Source of the DNA: Nitrospira japonica | Lineage (GTDB): Bacteria; Nitrospirota; Thermodesulfovibrionia; Thermodesulfovibrionales; DYHX01 | DNA length: 52,584 nt | Assembly: GCA_020723925.1 (NCBI GenBank) | Contig: DYHX01000003.1 | Span: forward strand, 1 to 52,584 | Direction: 5' to 3' | In this document: in pieces, positions 19,552 through 29,596 of the stretch | How positions within the stretch are numbered: position 1 is the first letter of the stretch | Layout: each line of letters opens with the position of its first letter | Translations under genes and position numbers: made by a program | Notes under the pieces: generated by a model | Databases searched by the model: none | Told to the model about the DNA's origin: nothing | The model's input: the letters and a program-made list of their open reading frames with translations, nothing else

Positions 19552-20334
19552 ATGCTTATAATCGGCGAGAAGTTAAGCATTATAGCCAAAAGGGTCAGAG
19601 ATGCTATGCTGAAGAAGGACAAAGGTCCAATACAGGAGATTGCAACTGCCCAGTGGAAGGCAGGGGCAGGGATGATAGATGCGAATATCGGCCCTGCCGA
19701 GGACGGAGGAGAGGCATTGATGGAATGGATGGTCACAACAATCCAGGAGCTCGTTCCTCTTCCGATATGTCTTGATACAACAAATGCGAGCGCAATAGAA
19801 GCAGGTCTTAAAGTCCATAATAATGAATGGGGCAGGCCCCTTATAAACTCAACCTCAAACGACCCTGAAAGGTTTCCAATCCTTGAGCTTGCTGCAAAAT
19901 ACAATTCACAGGTAATCGGTCTTACAGTCGGGAAGGGTGGTCTTCCTGCAGATGCGGAGGAGAGGGCAGCTATAGCAGCAGAGATGATGGCAAGGGCTAT
20001 GGAGTATGGAGTTCCCCTTGAAGATCTTTATCTTGACCCGCTCGTCCTCCAGATAGCAACATCCCAGGATCATGCAAGGCATGTGATAAAGGCAATAAAG
20101 ATGTTTCAGGAACTTAATGACCCTCCAATGAAAACAGTGGTTGGGCTGAGCAACATATCGAATGGATGTCCAAAGAACATAAGGCCGATTCTGAACAGCT
20201 ATTATCTCTCACTTTTAATGTATGAGGGGCTTACTGCTGCCATAGCAGACCCTCATGAGGTAGCTGTAACAGCAAAAACCATAGATGTGATAATGGGCAG
20301 GACACTTTATGCCCATTCCTATCTTGAGATGTAG
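19552..20334 (+). CDS. acsE: Methyltetrahydrofolate:corrinoid/Fe-S protein methyltransferase
   Basis: Pterin-binding fold, AGAGMIDANIGP; GLSNISNGCP; ACS operon context. Confidence 0.9.
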   Translation: MLIIGEKLSIIAKRVRDAMLKKDKGPIQEIATAQWKAGAGMIDANIGPAEDGGEALMEWMVTTIQELVPLPICLDTTNASAIEAGLKVHNNEWGRPLINSTSNDPERFPILELAAKYNSQVIGLTVGKGGLPADAEERAAIAAEMMARAMEYGVPLEDLYLDPLVLQIATSQDHARHVIKAIKMFQELNDPPMKTVVGLSNISNGCPKNIRPILNSYYLSLLMYEGLTAAIADPHEVAVTAKTIDVIMGRTLYAHSYLEM

Positions 20335-20345
20335 GAGGCGATAAG

Positions 20346-21287
20346 ATGGCCTTTACACCGCCAAAAGAGACTCATGCAGGTAAGGTTTATGCAGTAACGA
20401 TAGGTTCAGGTGAAGGTGCTGTAACATTCGGAGGCGAGAATGTCCTTCCGTTCAATACCTTCGAAGGTGCATCACCACACAGGCCTGTGATTGCCTATGA
20501 AATCCAGGACGTCCTACCATCTGACTGGCCTGAAAATGTCCAGAAACCCTATGAGGGAGTATCTGGCGACCCTGCTACATGGGCAAGGTTCTGCCAGAAT
20601 ACACTTAAGGCAAAGGCTATAGCCCTGAGGCTTGTCGGAACCCATCCTGACAGGGAGAACCGCTCTCCAGAGGATGCAGCAAAGACTGTCAGGGATGTCC
20701 TTGCAGCGCTCAACGTTCCCCTTATAATCCTCGGAAGCAACCATGTAGAAAAGGATGCGCCTGTGCTTATTGCTGCAGCAGAGGCTGCAAAGGACAGAAA
20801 CTGCATAATCGGAAAGGCTCAGGAAGGAAATTACAAGACTATTACTGCTGCTGCCATGGCAAATAACCACAAGCTAATAGCCATGTCAGAGCTTGATATA
20901 AACCTCTCAAAACAGCTTAACATCCTTATAACCCAGATGGGATTTGACAAGGAGAGGCTCATTACGGACCCGATGTGCTCAGCCCTTGGATATGGACTTG
21001 AATACACATACTCTGTTATGGAGAGGATAAGGCTTGCTGCCCTTGCACAGAATGATTTAACTATGCAGCCGCCGATGCTTGGCGATGTTGGCATGTATGT
21101 CTGGAAGATTAAAGAGACCCAGGCGCCTGAATCTGAACTGCCACAGTGGGGTTCGACAGAGGAGAGGGGTATAGCATGGGAGGCAACCACAGCCACAGCG
21201 CTCCTTGTAGCTGGCGCAGAGCTTCTTATCATGAGGCATCCCATGGCTGTAGAGGCGGTAGAGAAGGTAATAGAAGAACTTGTTTGA
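20346..21287 (+). CDS. acsD: CODH/ACS corrinoid Fe-S protein small (delta) subunit
   Basis: CdhD-like sequence; operon position. Confidence 0.92.
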   Translation: MAFTPPKETHAGKVYAVTIGSGEGAVTFGGENVLPFNTFEGASPHRPVIAYEIQDVLPSDWPENVQKPYEGVSGDPATWARFCQNTLKAKAIALRLVGTHPDRENRSPEDAAKTVRDVLAALNVPLIILGSNHVEKDAPVLIAAAEAAKDRNCIIGKAQEGNYKTITAAAMANNHKLIAMSELDINLSKQLNILITQMGFDKERLITDPMCSALGYGLEYTYSVMERIRLAALAQNDLTMQPPMLGDVGMYVWKIKETQAPESELPQWGSTEERGIAWEATTATALLVAGAELLIMRHPMAVEAVEKVIEELV

Positions 21288-21294
21288 AACTATG

Positions 21295-21364
21295 ACACGG
21301 CGAAACAGGGACACGGCGACTCGGAGAAAAATCTCCCCTGCACCGTTTCTCCCATTCTCCGTGT
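21295..21364. repeat. 4+4 inverted 8-bp repeat array (acsD-acsC spacer)
   Basis: ACACGGCG AAACAGGG ACACGGCG ACTCGGAG - AAAAAT - CTCCCCTG CACCGTTT CTCCCATT CTCCGTGT. Confidence 0.85.
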
Positions 21365-21395
21365 TGTTCATATTTTAGAAATTTGGAGGAAAAAG

Positions 21396-22739
21396 ATGGC
21401 GTTAACAGGCGTTGAAATATTTAAACTCCTTCCAAAAACAAACTGTAAGAAGTGCGGGCATCCAACCTGTCTTGCCTTTGCAATGAAACTTGCCCAGAGG
21501 CAGGCATCACTTGATTCATGTCCTGATGTCTCTGAAGATGCAAGGAGGATTTTGGGTGAGGCATCTGCTCCTCCAGTAAGGCCGATTAGTCTTGGCGTTG
21601 GTGATAAGGCAGTAAAGATGGGAGAGGAGACTGTCCTTTTCAGGCATGACAAGAAGTTCGTTAATCCCTGCGCATTTGCCCTTGAGATAAAGGACACACT
21701 TTCAGAGGCGGATATAACAAAGAAGATAGAAGATGTTGTTAACTCAGAGATAGACCGTGTGGGTCAGAAACTCAAGATCGATGCGATCGCACTCACAAAC
21801 GAATCTGGAGATGCAGGGAAACTCGAGACTGCTGCAAAGCTTATTTCGTCAAAGGCACCGCAGGTTCCTGTCATAATCTGCACAACAAATCTTCAGGCTG
21901 CAGAGGCAGCAGTAAAGCCATTTGATGACAGGAGGCCTTTGATATATGGTGCAAATGCAGATAATGCAGAGGCAATGGCAAATGTGGCCAAGACCTTCAA
22001 GGCAACGCTCGGGGTCTCTGCTAAGGGACTTGATGAACTCTCCACACTAACGGAGAAGATTAAGTCTTTTGATGTCGAGGATATGGTTATAGATTCAAGC
22101 GCAAGAAGGGCGAAGGAGATACTTGAGGACAACACCCTTATAAGAAGGGCTGCAATAAGGAAGAACTTCAAGCCTCTTGGCTATCCAGTTATAACATTTG
22201 CACAGCGTGAAGACAGCCTGCATGAGGCACTCATAGCAACCATCGGTGTTGCAAAATACTCTTCAATCATAATCCTGAGCAGCATCGAGAAGTGGAAGAA
22301 CCTTGCCCTCTTTACATTGAGGCAGAACCTCTACACAGACCCACAGGTCCCAATGCAGGTTGAGCAGAAGATATACAAGATTGGCGAGGCAACTCCAGAG
22401 GCTCCGCTATTAATCACAACAAACTTCTCGCTTACATACTTCATTGTCTCTGGCGAGATAGAAAACAGTAAGGTTCCATGCAGACTTGCTGTTATGGACT
22501 GCGAGGGGCTCTCGGTTCTTACAGCATGGGCTGCTGGAAAGTTCACAGCGTCAAAGATTGCACAGTTTATAAAGGAAAGCGGTATTGAAAACGAGGTAAA
22601 ACACAGGGATCTCGTTATACCTGGATATGTTGCGATCTTAAGTGGCTCCGTAGAGGAGAAGCTTGAAGGATGGAAGGTAACTGTTGGGCCGAGAGAGGCA
22701 AACGGGCTGCCTGCATTTTTAAGGGCAAGAGCAACATAA
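21396..22739 (+). CDS. acsC: CODH/ACS corrinoid Fe-S protein large (gamma) subunit
   Basis: N-terminal CKKCGHPTCLAFAMKLA [4Fe-4S] motif; C-terminal B12-binding region. Confidence 0.94.
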   Translation: MALTGVEIFKLLPKTNCKKCGHPTCLAFAMKLAQRQASLDSCPDVSEDARRILGEASAPPVRPISLGVGDKAVKMGEETVLFRHDKKFVNPCAFALEIKDTLSEADITKKIEDVVNSEIDRVGQKLKIDAIALTNESGDAGKLETAAKLISSKAPQVPVIICTTNLQAAEAAVKPFDDRRPLIYGANADNAEAMANVAKTFKATLGVSAKGLDELSTLTEKIKSFDVEDMVIDSSARRAKEILEDNTLIRRAAIRKNFKPLGYPVITFAQREDSLHEALIATIGVAKYSSIIILSSIEKWKNLALFTLRQNLYTDPQVPMQVEQKIYKIGEATPEAPLLITTNFSLTYFIVSGEIENSKVPCRLAVMDCEGLSVLTAWAAGKFTASKIAQFIKESGIENEVKHRDLVIPGYVAILSGSVEEKLEGWKVTVGPREANGLPAFLRARAT

Positions 22740-22742
22740 AGA

Positions 22743-22844
22743 CAGTGTCAGTGTCAGTGAATAGTGTCAGCAATTAGTGCAAGTGAATAGTGACAGTGTC
22801 AGTAAAAGAAAAGAACTGACACTGAACACTGACATTAATCACTA
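22743..22844. repeat. AGTGTC/AGTGAAT short tandem repeat array with inverted arm (acsC-acsB spacer)
   Basis: (AGTGTC)2 AGTGAAT AGTGTC ...; perfect 10-bp stem CAGTGTCAGT (22794-22803)/ACTGACACTG (22815-22824). Confidence 0.85.
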
Positions 22845-22865
22845 TAAATAACATAGGAGGTTGGA

Positions 22866-25064
22866 ATGTCTAAGATAATAGCCTCAGCAGCTATAAGGGG
22901 CGCACATAAGCTGGTTAACCAGGCCGAAGAGATGCTCCAGCAGGCTATTGCTGAAAAGGGTGAGGGCTTTGCCTTTGAATTCCCTGACACAGCATATCAC
23001 CTTCCCATGATCTATGCCATAACAGGCCATGCGGTTAAGACCCTTGGTGATATGAAGATAGCTCTTGGAAACACAAAAAAACTCCTTCATGAAGAACCAA
23101 AGGAACACCTCTATAAGCCATATCTTGGAGAGGCATTAGACTCTGGTATGGCAACACTCTTTGCAGAAGAGATTATAATGGCTCTCCGCTACATAAATGA
23201 GCTTGAGCCACATAAGGACCCTGATACCGGCTATGTTTATAATGGGTTCATCACTGACACCATCCAGCGTAACCTCGGCATACAGCTTGTTGACGGCACT
23301 ATGCCTGGCTTTGCTGCCATCATTGGTGCTGCACCCAATGAAGATATTGCTGTAAATATAGTAAGGGAGCTTCAGGAAAAGAATATACTCACATTTTTAT
23401 CCGGTCATACCAATGGTGACAGTGTCACAAAACAGTTGCAGAGAAAGGGCATTGAACTTGGCTGGGAAACAAGAATAGTCCCGCTCGGACCAGAAACAGA
23501 GCACACAATTTATGCCCTTGACTGGGCAATAAGAGCATCCCTGATATTCGGTGGTAAAAAACCAGGAGACTTTAAAGAGCATCTCAAATATCAAAAGGAC
23601 AGGGTCTTTGCTTTTGCACTCGCACTTGGTGAGCTTGATGACATCAAGTGGTCAACAGGTGCTGGTGCTATAAATATGGGCTTCCCTGCAGTATGCGATA
23701 CAGAGGTGCCTGTCATACATCCAACAGGCGTATGCACATATGAAGAGGTTGACAGGGAGCTTGACCATAACAAAATTGTCCAGAAGGCAATCGAAGTTAG
23801 AGGGCTTAAAATTACAGTTGAGAAGCCCCCGATACCTGTTGCATACGGCCCTGCCTTTGAGGGTGAAAGGATAAGGAAAGAGGATACATTTATCGAGTTT
23901 GGCGGCCAGAGGACACCATCATTCGAATGGGTCAGGACAAAGGAGCTCGATGAGATCGAGGACAACAAGGTCATCATTGTTGGCGCTGAGTGGAAGGAGC
24001 GGTTTGAGAAGGGCGGCCAGATGCCGCTTGGGATAGTGATAGATGTTGCTGGCCGTAAGATGCAGAAGGATTTTGAATCTGTCATCGAAAGAAAGGTTCA
24101 CCACAACATCAATGAGGCCCAGGGAGTATGGCATATGGGCCAGCGTGATATTAACTGGATAAGGATAAGCCACAACGCAAAGAAAGAAGGGCTGACACTC
24201 GAACATATAGGCATAATTCAGGCCACGATGACACACCACAGGTTTAAATCCATCGTGGACAAGGTTCAGGTCACGCTTTATGTAGATGAAAAAGATGTTC
24301 TCGCCATGCAGGAAGAGGCAAGGAAGTCATATCGAGAGCGTGACCAGAGGGTTGGAAGCATGACAGATGAATCAGTGGATATATTCTATTCGTGTCTCCT
24401 CTGCCAGTCTTTTGCACCAAGCCATGTCTGTGTTATTACGCCTGAGAGGCTCGGTCTCTGTGGTGCATATAACTGGCTTGATGGGAAGGCTGCCTATGAG
24501 ATAGACCCTACTGGTGGAAACCAGCCTATTCCAAAAGGCCAGACGCTTGATACTGTAAATGGCCGCTGGTCAGGTGTTGATGAATATCTTAAAAAGGCAT
24601 CAGGTGGCGCTGTCGAGACCATGAACGCATATACAATAATGGACAACCCCATGACATCTTGCGGATGTTTTGAATGTATACTTGCGATCATCCCTGAGGC
24701 AAACGGGGTGATGCTTGTACAGAGAGGTCATACTGGGATGACACCAATAGGCATGAAATTTTCCACACTCGCGGGAACTGTTGGCGGTGGTGTACAGTCT
24801 CCCGGTTTCATGGGTATAGGGAGGAACTTTATCACAAGCAAGAAATTTTTATATGGTGATGGAGGCATCAAGAGGATTGTCTGGATGACAAAGAACCTGA
24901 AAGAGGGTCTTAAAGAGGCATTCAACCAGAGGGCAGCAGAGGAAGGAGTTCCAGATCTTCTTAACAAGATTGCTGATGAGACAGTGGCTGAGGATTCAGA
25001 AAAACTCCTCGAATTCCTTACAGGTGTTGGACATCCTGCACTTGAGATGGAGTCGATGATATAA
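22866..25064 (+). CDS. acsB: Acetyl-CoA synthase (CODH/ACS beta/alpha catalytic subunit)
   Basis: 732 aa; SCLLCQSFAPSHVCVITPERLGLCGAYNWLDGKA A-cluster ligands. Confidence 0.96.
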   Translation: MSKIIASAAIRGAHKLVNQAEEMLQQAIAEKGEGFAFEFPDTAYHLPMIYAITGHAVKTLGDMKIALGNTKKLLHEEPKEHLYKPYLGEALDSGMATLFAEEIIMALRYINELEPHKDPDTGYVYNGFITDTIQRNLGIQLVDGTMPGFAAIIGAAPNEDIAVNIVRELQEKNILTFLSGHTNGDSVTKQLQRKGIELGWETRIVPLGPETEHTIYALDWAIRASLIFGGKKPGDFKEHLKYQKDRVFAFALALGELDDIKWSTGAGAINMGFPAVCDTEVPVIHPTGVCTYEEVDRELDHNKIVQKAIEVRGLKITVEKPPIPVAYGPAFEGERIRKEDTFIEFGGQRTPSFEWVRTKELDEIEDNKVIIVGAEWKERFEKGGQMPLGIVIDVAGRKMQKDFESVIERKVHHNINEAQGVWHMGQRDINWIRISHNAKKEGLTLEHIGIIQATMTHHRFKSIVDKVQVTLYVDEKDVLAMQEEARKSYRERDQRVGSMTDESVDIFYSCLLCQSFAPSHVCVITPERLGLCGAYNWLDGKAAYEIDPTGGNQPIPKGQTLDTVNGRWSGVDEYLKKASGGAVETMNAYTIMDNPMTSCGCFECILAIIPEANGVMLVQRGHTGMTPIGMKFSTLAGTVGGGVQSPGFMGIGRNFITSKKFLYGDGGIKRIVWMTKNLKEGLKEAFNQRAAEEGVPDLLNKIADETVAEDSEKLLEFLTGVGHPALEMESMI

Positions 25065-25068
25065 ACTG

Positions 25069-25145
25069 ACGCGGAGACGGGGAGACACGGAGAATCGGAG
25101 AAATAATTTTTTTCACCGTGTCTCCATTTCACCGTTTCCCCGTGT
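25069..25145. repeat. 4+4 inverted 8-bp repeat array (acsB-acsA spacer)
   Basis: ACGCGGAG ACGGGGAG ACACGGAG AATCGGAG - loop - CACCGTGT CTCCATTT CACCGTTT CCCCGTGT. Confidence 0.87.
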
Positions 25146-25167
25146 CAATGAAAAAGGTGGAGGTAAA

Positions 25168-27153
25168 ATGGATAGTACAAAAAGCGCCGATAAATTGGCA
25201 GAACAGATAATAGAGTGGGGCGAAGCCCATGGAATGGAGACCTGTTTTGAAAGGACAGAAAGACTGAAGCCATGCCCTATAGGTTCCAGTGGTGCATGCT
25301 GTAAAGTCTGCCATATGGGGCCATGCAGATTTGTGGGTAAAAATGCAGAGGAAGAAGCAAGAGGCATATGCGGCGCAACGCTTCCAACAGTTGCAGCAAG
25401 GAATCTTGTAAGGATGATTGCTGCAGGGACTGCTGCACACAGCGACCATGCAAGGGACATGGCATTTACCTTACTCGCAGTTGCCAATGGAGAGACAAAG
25501 GACTTTCAGATAAAGGATGTGAGAAAACTCTACAGGGTTGCAGAGATACTCGGCGTTGAATTTGGAAATGGAAGGGCAGTTAACGATGTGGCGAGAGATG
25601 TAGCCCTTAAATTCATTGAAGATTTTGGCAGACAAAAAGGAGAGATAAATTACCTTAAGAGGGCACCCAAAAAGACCCAGGAAAGATGGAAGAAGTGGGG
25701 TGTTGCTACAAGGGGTATAGACAGAGAAGTTGCTGAGGCTATGCACAGGACATCTATTGGTGTTGACCATGACCCTGACCATCTCCTTACACATGGTTTA
25801 AGAACTGCCCTTGCTGATGGATGGGGCGGCTGCATGATAGCCACAGATATTACCGATATTCTTTTTGGAACTCCAAGACCTGTAAAGGCAGAGGCAAGTT
25901 TTGGAATATTCAAAGAGGATGAGGTCAACCTCGTTGTTCATGGACATGAACCATCCCTCGCAGAGATGATAGTAGATGTTACATCAGAGCCTGAGATGAT
26001 TGCCTATGCAAAATCAAAGGGCGCAAAAGGAATAAACCTTGGCGGTATGTGCTGTACTGCCAATGAAGTTCTGATGAGGCATGGTATTCCTACTGCTGGA
26101 GGCTTTACAAATCAAGAATTGGGGATAATGACAGGGCTTGTGGATGCAATCACAGTGGATGTGCAGTGTATAATGCCATCCATTGCTGAGCTTTCAAAGA
26201 AATTCCATACAAAGGTTATAACAACCTCTGAAAAAGCAAAGATTCCGGGTGCAATGCATGTGGAGTACGATGAACACAGGGCAAAAGAGATAGCAAGGGA
26301 GATAGTGAAGATTGCATGTGACAATTTCCCTAACAGAACAACAGGGGGGAGCCATATTACAGACAGGTTCCCTGTAATTGCAGGCTTTTCCCATGAATAT
26401 ATAGAATATATGCAGGGCGGTTCATGGAGGGGCTCATTCAGACCTCTGAATGATGCGATCATTGCAGGAAGGATTCGTGGGGTTGTTGGACTTGCAGGAT
26501 GTGACAATCCGAGAGTACAGTCACAGGGGATTCACAGATTTCTTGCAACAGAGCTTATCAAGAATGATGTGCTTATTGTTTCCACAGGTTGCGGCTCTGC
26601 TGCATGCGGGACTGCTGGTTTTCTTACACCCGAGATGGCATTAGAGAATGCTGGCCCTGGTCTGAGAGAAGTGTGTGAGGCTATTGGAATTCCACCAATA
26701 CTTCACCTTGGTGCATGTGTCGATAATTCAAGAATTTTGACCATTCTTTCGGCAATGGCAGAAGAAGGTGGTCTCTCTGATGAGATTGGTGGTATGCCTG
26801 GAGTTGGTATTGCTCCTGAGTGGATGTCTGAGAAGGCAATTGCCATCGGATGTTATTTTGCTGCATCAGGTGTTCCTGTAATATTCGGCGGCGAATCACC
26901 TGTTGGAGCAAGTCAGGAAGTAACAAGGATAATGACAGAGGTATGGATGGAGAGATTCAGGGGTGCAATGCATTTCGAGCCAGACCCTGAGAAGATGCTG
27001 GCACTTGCCCTTGATTACATTGATAAGGCAAGGGCAGCCCTTAAGTTAAGAAAGTACGAGCCAGGAAGATTTGGCACTGAAAGGGTGCTCATGGATATGG
27101 CTGCAAGGCGTGAAATCGAGAAGGCTGCAAAACCGCATATTGGAATATATTAG
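25168..27153 (+). CDS. acsA: Ni-Fe-S carbon monoxide dehydrogenase catalytic subunit
   Basis: CPIGSSGACCKVCHMGPCRF cluster B/D motif; ATELIKNDVLIVSTGCGSAACGTAG C-cluster region. Confidence 0.96.
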   Translation: MDSTKSADKLAEQIIEWGEAHGMETCFERTERLKPCPIGSSGACCKVCHMGPCRFVGKNAEEEARGICGATLPTVAARNLVRMIAAGTAAHSDHARDMAFTLLAVANGETKDFQIKDVRKLYRVAEILGVEFGNGRAVNDVARDVALKFIEDFGRQKGEINYLKRAPKKTQERWKKWGVATRGIDREVAEAMHRTSIGVDHDPDHLLTHGLRTALADGWGGCMIATDITDILFGTPRPVKAEASFGIFKEDEVNLVVHGHEPSLAEMIVDVTSEPEMIAYAKSKGAKGINLGGMCCTANEVLMRHGIPTAGGFTNQELGIMTGLVDAITVDVQCIMPSIAELSKKFHTKVITTSEKAKIPGAMHVEYDEHRAKEIAREIVKIACDNFPNRTTGGSHITDRFPVIAGFSHEYIEYMQGGSWRGSFRPLNDAIIAGRIRGVVGLAGCDNPRVQSQGIHRFLATELIKNDVLIVSTGCGSAACGTAGFLTPEMALENAGPGLREVCEAIGIPPILHLGACVDNSRILTILSAMAEEGGLSDEIGGMPGVGIAPEWMSEKAIAIGCYFAASGVPVIFGGESPVGASQEVTRIMTEVWMERFRGAMHFEPDPEKMLALALDYIDKARAALKLRKYEPGRFGTERVLMDMAARREIEKAAKPHIGIY

Positions 27154-27212
27154 TGAATAGTAAAAATAAGTGTCTATGACTATTCACTGTTCACTAACGA
27201 CTATTCACTGTT
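27152..27212. repeat. Five 7-bp units (GACTATT CACTGTT CACTAAC GACTATT CACTGTT) with inverted upstream arm AGTGAATAGT
   Basis: Direct reading; AGTGAATAGT 27152-27161 pairs with ACTATTCACT 27179-27188. Confidence 0.87.
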
Positions 27213-27222
27213 TGGGGGTTAG

Positions 27223-27708
27223 ATGAAAATAGAAGAGCTGAATGTGGATGAAAGGATAGGCAGCGCTGGCGATGTCCTTACAGAGAGCCAGAAAAAGAGG
27301 GGGCTACTGATCCATGCATTCCAGAGTATACAGAAGGAGCACAATTATCTGCCAGAGGATGTTTTGCAACAATTATCAAAGAAACTTGATATACCGCTAT
27401 CTGACGTTTACAGCACAGCCTCTTTTTACAAACACTTCTACTTTAACCCGAGGGGTAAGAACATAGTCTGCGTATGCATGGGCACTGCCTGCCATGTAAG
27501 GGGAGCAGGAAAGGTATTGGAGAAATTGGGGAAAACCTTCGGGGTGAAGGAAGGCGAGACAACTCCTGATTTATCGTTGACCCTTGAGACTGTAGGTTGT
27601 GTCGGCTGTTGCGGACTGGCCCCTGTTGCTACAGTAAATGACGAGGTTGTGGGTGACCTTAGCGCTAAAAAGGTTGATGAGATAATAAAGAAAGTTAAAG
27701 AGGGGTGA
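27223..27708 (+). CDS. NuoE/HndA-type [2Fe-2S] subunit
   Basis: CMGTACHVRGAGKVLE ... TVGCVGCCGLAP thioredoxin-like 2Fe-2S motif. Confidence 0.92.
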   Translation: MKIEELNVDERIGSAGDVLTESQKKRGLLIHAFQSIQKEHNYLPEDVLQQLSKKLDIPLSDVYSTASFYKHFYFNPRGKNIVCVCMGTACHVRGAGKVLEKLGKTFGVKEGETTPDLSLTLETVGCVGCCGLAPVATVNDEVVGDLSAKKVDEIIKKVKEG

Positions 27709-27709
27709 G

Positions 27710-29596
27710 ATGGGAAAGCTAAAGAGCGCAGAGGATTTGAGAAACCTGAGAAAACTCCTTGAGGATGAGACGTTTAAACCGGGAACCCCGAGGATGAGGG
27801 TCTGCAGCGGTACCGCCTGCACTGCCACAGGCTCACAAAAAGTTGTAAATGCTATACAGGATGAGGCAGCAAGGAGGGGGATAACCCTCGATATTGTAAA
27901 GACAGGCTGCCAGGGTTTTTGCCAGAAAGGGCCTGTCATGAAGGTTGAACCACAGGGGATATTCTATCAGAAGGTTAACCCGGAACACGCCTCATGGCTC
28001 ATTAGCTATACAGTCATCGGAGGGATACCATACAGGCAGGGCCTTTTCAGGGAAAATATTTTGAGCGAACCTATACCTGAGATGACAGATGTACCCTTTT
28101 ATAAGAAACAGGTGAGAATAGTTTTGAAAAACAATGAGCTTATAGACCCACGAAATATCTATCATTATATAGCTGTTGGCGGATATTCAGCCCTGGAGAA
28201 GGCCATTGGCTCCATGACCCCTGATGAGGTATTGAATGAGATAGATAGGGCGAACCTGAGGGGCCGCGGCGGCGCAGGGTTTCCAGCAGGGAAGAAATGG
28301 AGGCACACGAAGAATGCCCCGGGAGAGATAAAGTTTGTAATAGCAAACGGTGATGAAGGAGACCCTGGAGCATTTATGGACAGGTCTGTTATGGAAGGGG
28401 ATCCCCACAGCCTTTTTGAGGGGATGCTCCTCTGCGCGTATGCCATTGGCGCACAATACGGGCTTATCTATGTGAGGCACGAATATCCATTAGCTGTTAA
28501 GAACCTGGGGATTGCAATTAAGCAGGCGGAGGAACTTGGGCTGCTCGGCAAGAATATCCTCGGCAGCAACCTTAGCTTTACCATTGATATAAGGGAAGGC
28601 GCCGGTGCCTTTGTATGCGGTGAATCAACTGCACTTGTTGCATCCATCGAGGGTGAGAGGGGATTCCCAAGGCCGAGACCCCCGAGGCTTTCCGAACCAG
28701 GCGGTGGGGTATGGGGTTATCCGAGTAATTTGAATAATATAGAGACATATGCATGTGTGCCTCCTATAATCGAGAGAGGGGCTGATTGGTTTCGAAGCAT
28801 TGGCACAGAGAATTCTCCAGGCACAAAGGTCTTTGCCCTTACAGGCAAGGTTAAAAACACAGGGCTTGTTGAGGTTCCGATGGGGATAACCCTCAGGGAG
28901 ATTGTTTTTGATATCGGCGGCGGTATTACGGGAGGCAAAAAGTTCAAGGCTGTGCAGACCGGTGGGCCTTCTGGAGGCTGCCTGCCTGCAGAATACCTTA
29001 ACCTGTCTGTGGATTTCGATTCCCTTACAAAGGTTGGCTCTATGATGGGCTCAGGCGGTATGGTCGTCATGGATGAGGACAACTGCATAGTCGATGTTGC
29101 AAAGTTTTTCCTCTCATTCACACAGTCAGAGTCCTGTGGCAAGTGTCCTCCGTGCAGAATAGGCACATCACAGATGCTCGAAATCCTCGAAAAAATAACT
29201 TCAGGACAGGGAGAAGAGGGCGATATCGAACGACTTGAGAAGATAGGAAGGCTTGTCCATGACGGCTCTCTCTGTGGTCTTGGCCAGAGCGCACCGAACC
29301 CTGTGCTTTCTACAATAAAATATTTCAGAGAAGAATACGAAGAACACATATATGATAAATATTGTAGGGCAAAGGCATGTAGCGGTCTTGGCATGTTCAG
29401 GATAGACAATGATGAATGCTTCCTTTGCGGGCTCTGCAAGCAGGCGTGTGCATTCGATGCTGTAAAAGAGACAAAGGATAAATTTTTTATAGATCAAGAC
29501 TACTGCACAAAATGCAAGGCGTGTTACCCTGCATGCCCGATAGGGGCGGTGAAAATAGAAAAACAAGCAAGAAAAAGTGTCAGTGTCAGTGAATAG
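27710..29596 (+). CDS. NuoF/HndC/HydB-type NADH-binding flavoprotein with N-terminal 2Fe-2S-like and C-terminal 2x[4Fe-4S] domains
   Basis: GRGGAGFPAGKKW, NGDEGDPGAFMDR, ESCGKCPPCRIG; C-terminal ferredoxin CFLCGLCKQAC / CTKCKACYPACP. Confidence 0.93.
   Translation: MGKLKSAEDLRNLRKLLEDETFKPGTPRMRVCSGTACTATGSQKVVNAIQDEAARRGITLDIVKTGCQGFCQKGPVMKVEPQGIFYQKVNPEHASWLISYTVIGGIPYRQGLFRENILSEPIPEMTDVPFYKKQVRIVLKNNELIDPRNIYHYIAVGGYSALEKAIGSMTPDEVLNEIDRANLRGRGGAGFPAGKKWRHTKNAPGEIKFVIANGDEGDPGAFMDRSVMEGDPHSLFEGMLLCAYAIGAQYGLIYVRHEYPLAVKNLGIAIKQAEELGLLGKNILGSNLSFTIDIREGAGAFVCGESTALVASIEGERGFPRPRPPRLSEPGGGVWGYPSNLNNIETYACVPPIIERGADWFRSIGTENSPGTKVFALTGKVKNTGLVEVPMGITLREIVFDIGGGITGGKKFKAVQTGGPSGGCLPAEYLNLSVDFDSLTKVGSMMGSGGMVVMDEDNCIVDVAKFFLSFTQSESCGKCPPCRIGTSQMLEILEKITSGQGEEGDIERLEKIGRLVHDGSLCGLGQSAPNPVLSTIKYFREEYEEHIYDKYCRAKACSGLGMFRIDNDECFLCGLCKQACAFDAVKETKDKFFIDQDYCTKCKACYPACPIGAVKIEKQARKSVSVSE

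Noticed and set aside
22743-22844. CRISPR array
   Set aside because: Units are 6-8 bp with no unique spacers of constant length and no cas genes; the pattern is short tandem repeats.
24494-24691. Antisense ORFs across the acs operon and elsewhere in the ORF track
   Set aside because: They overlap strongly supported genes in the opposite frame, have no family motifs, and are typical spurious ORFs.
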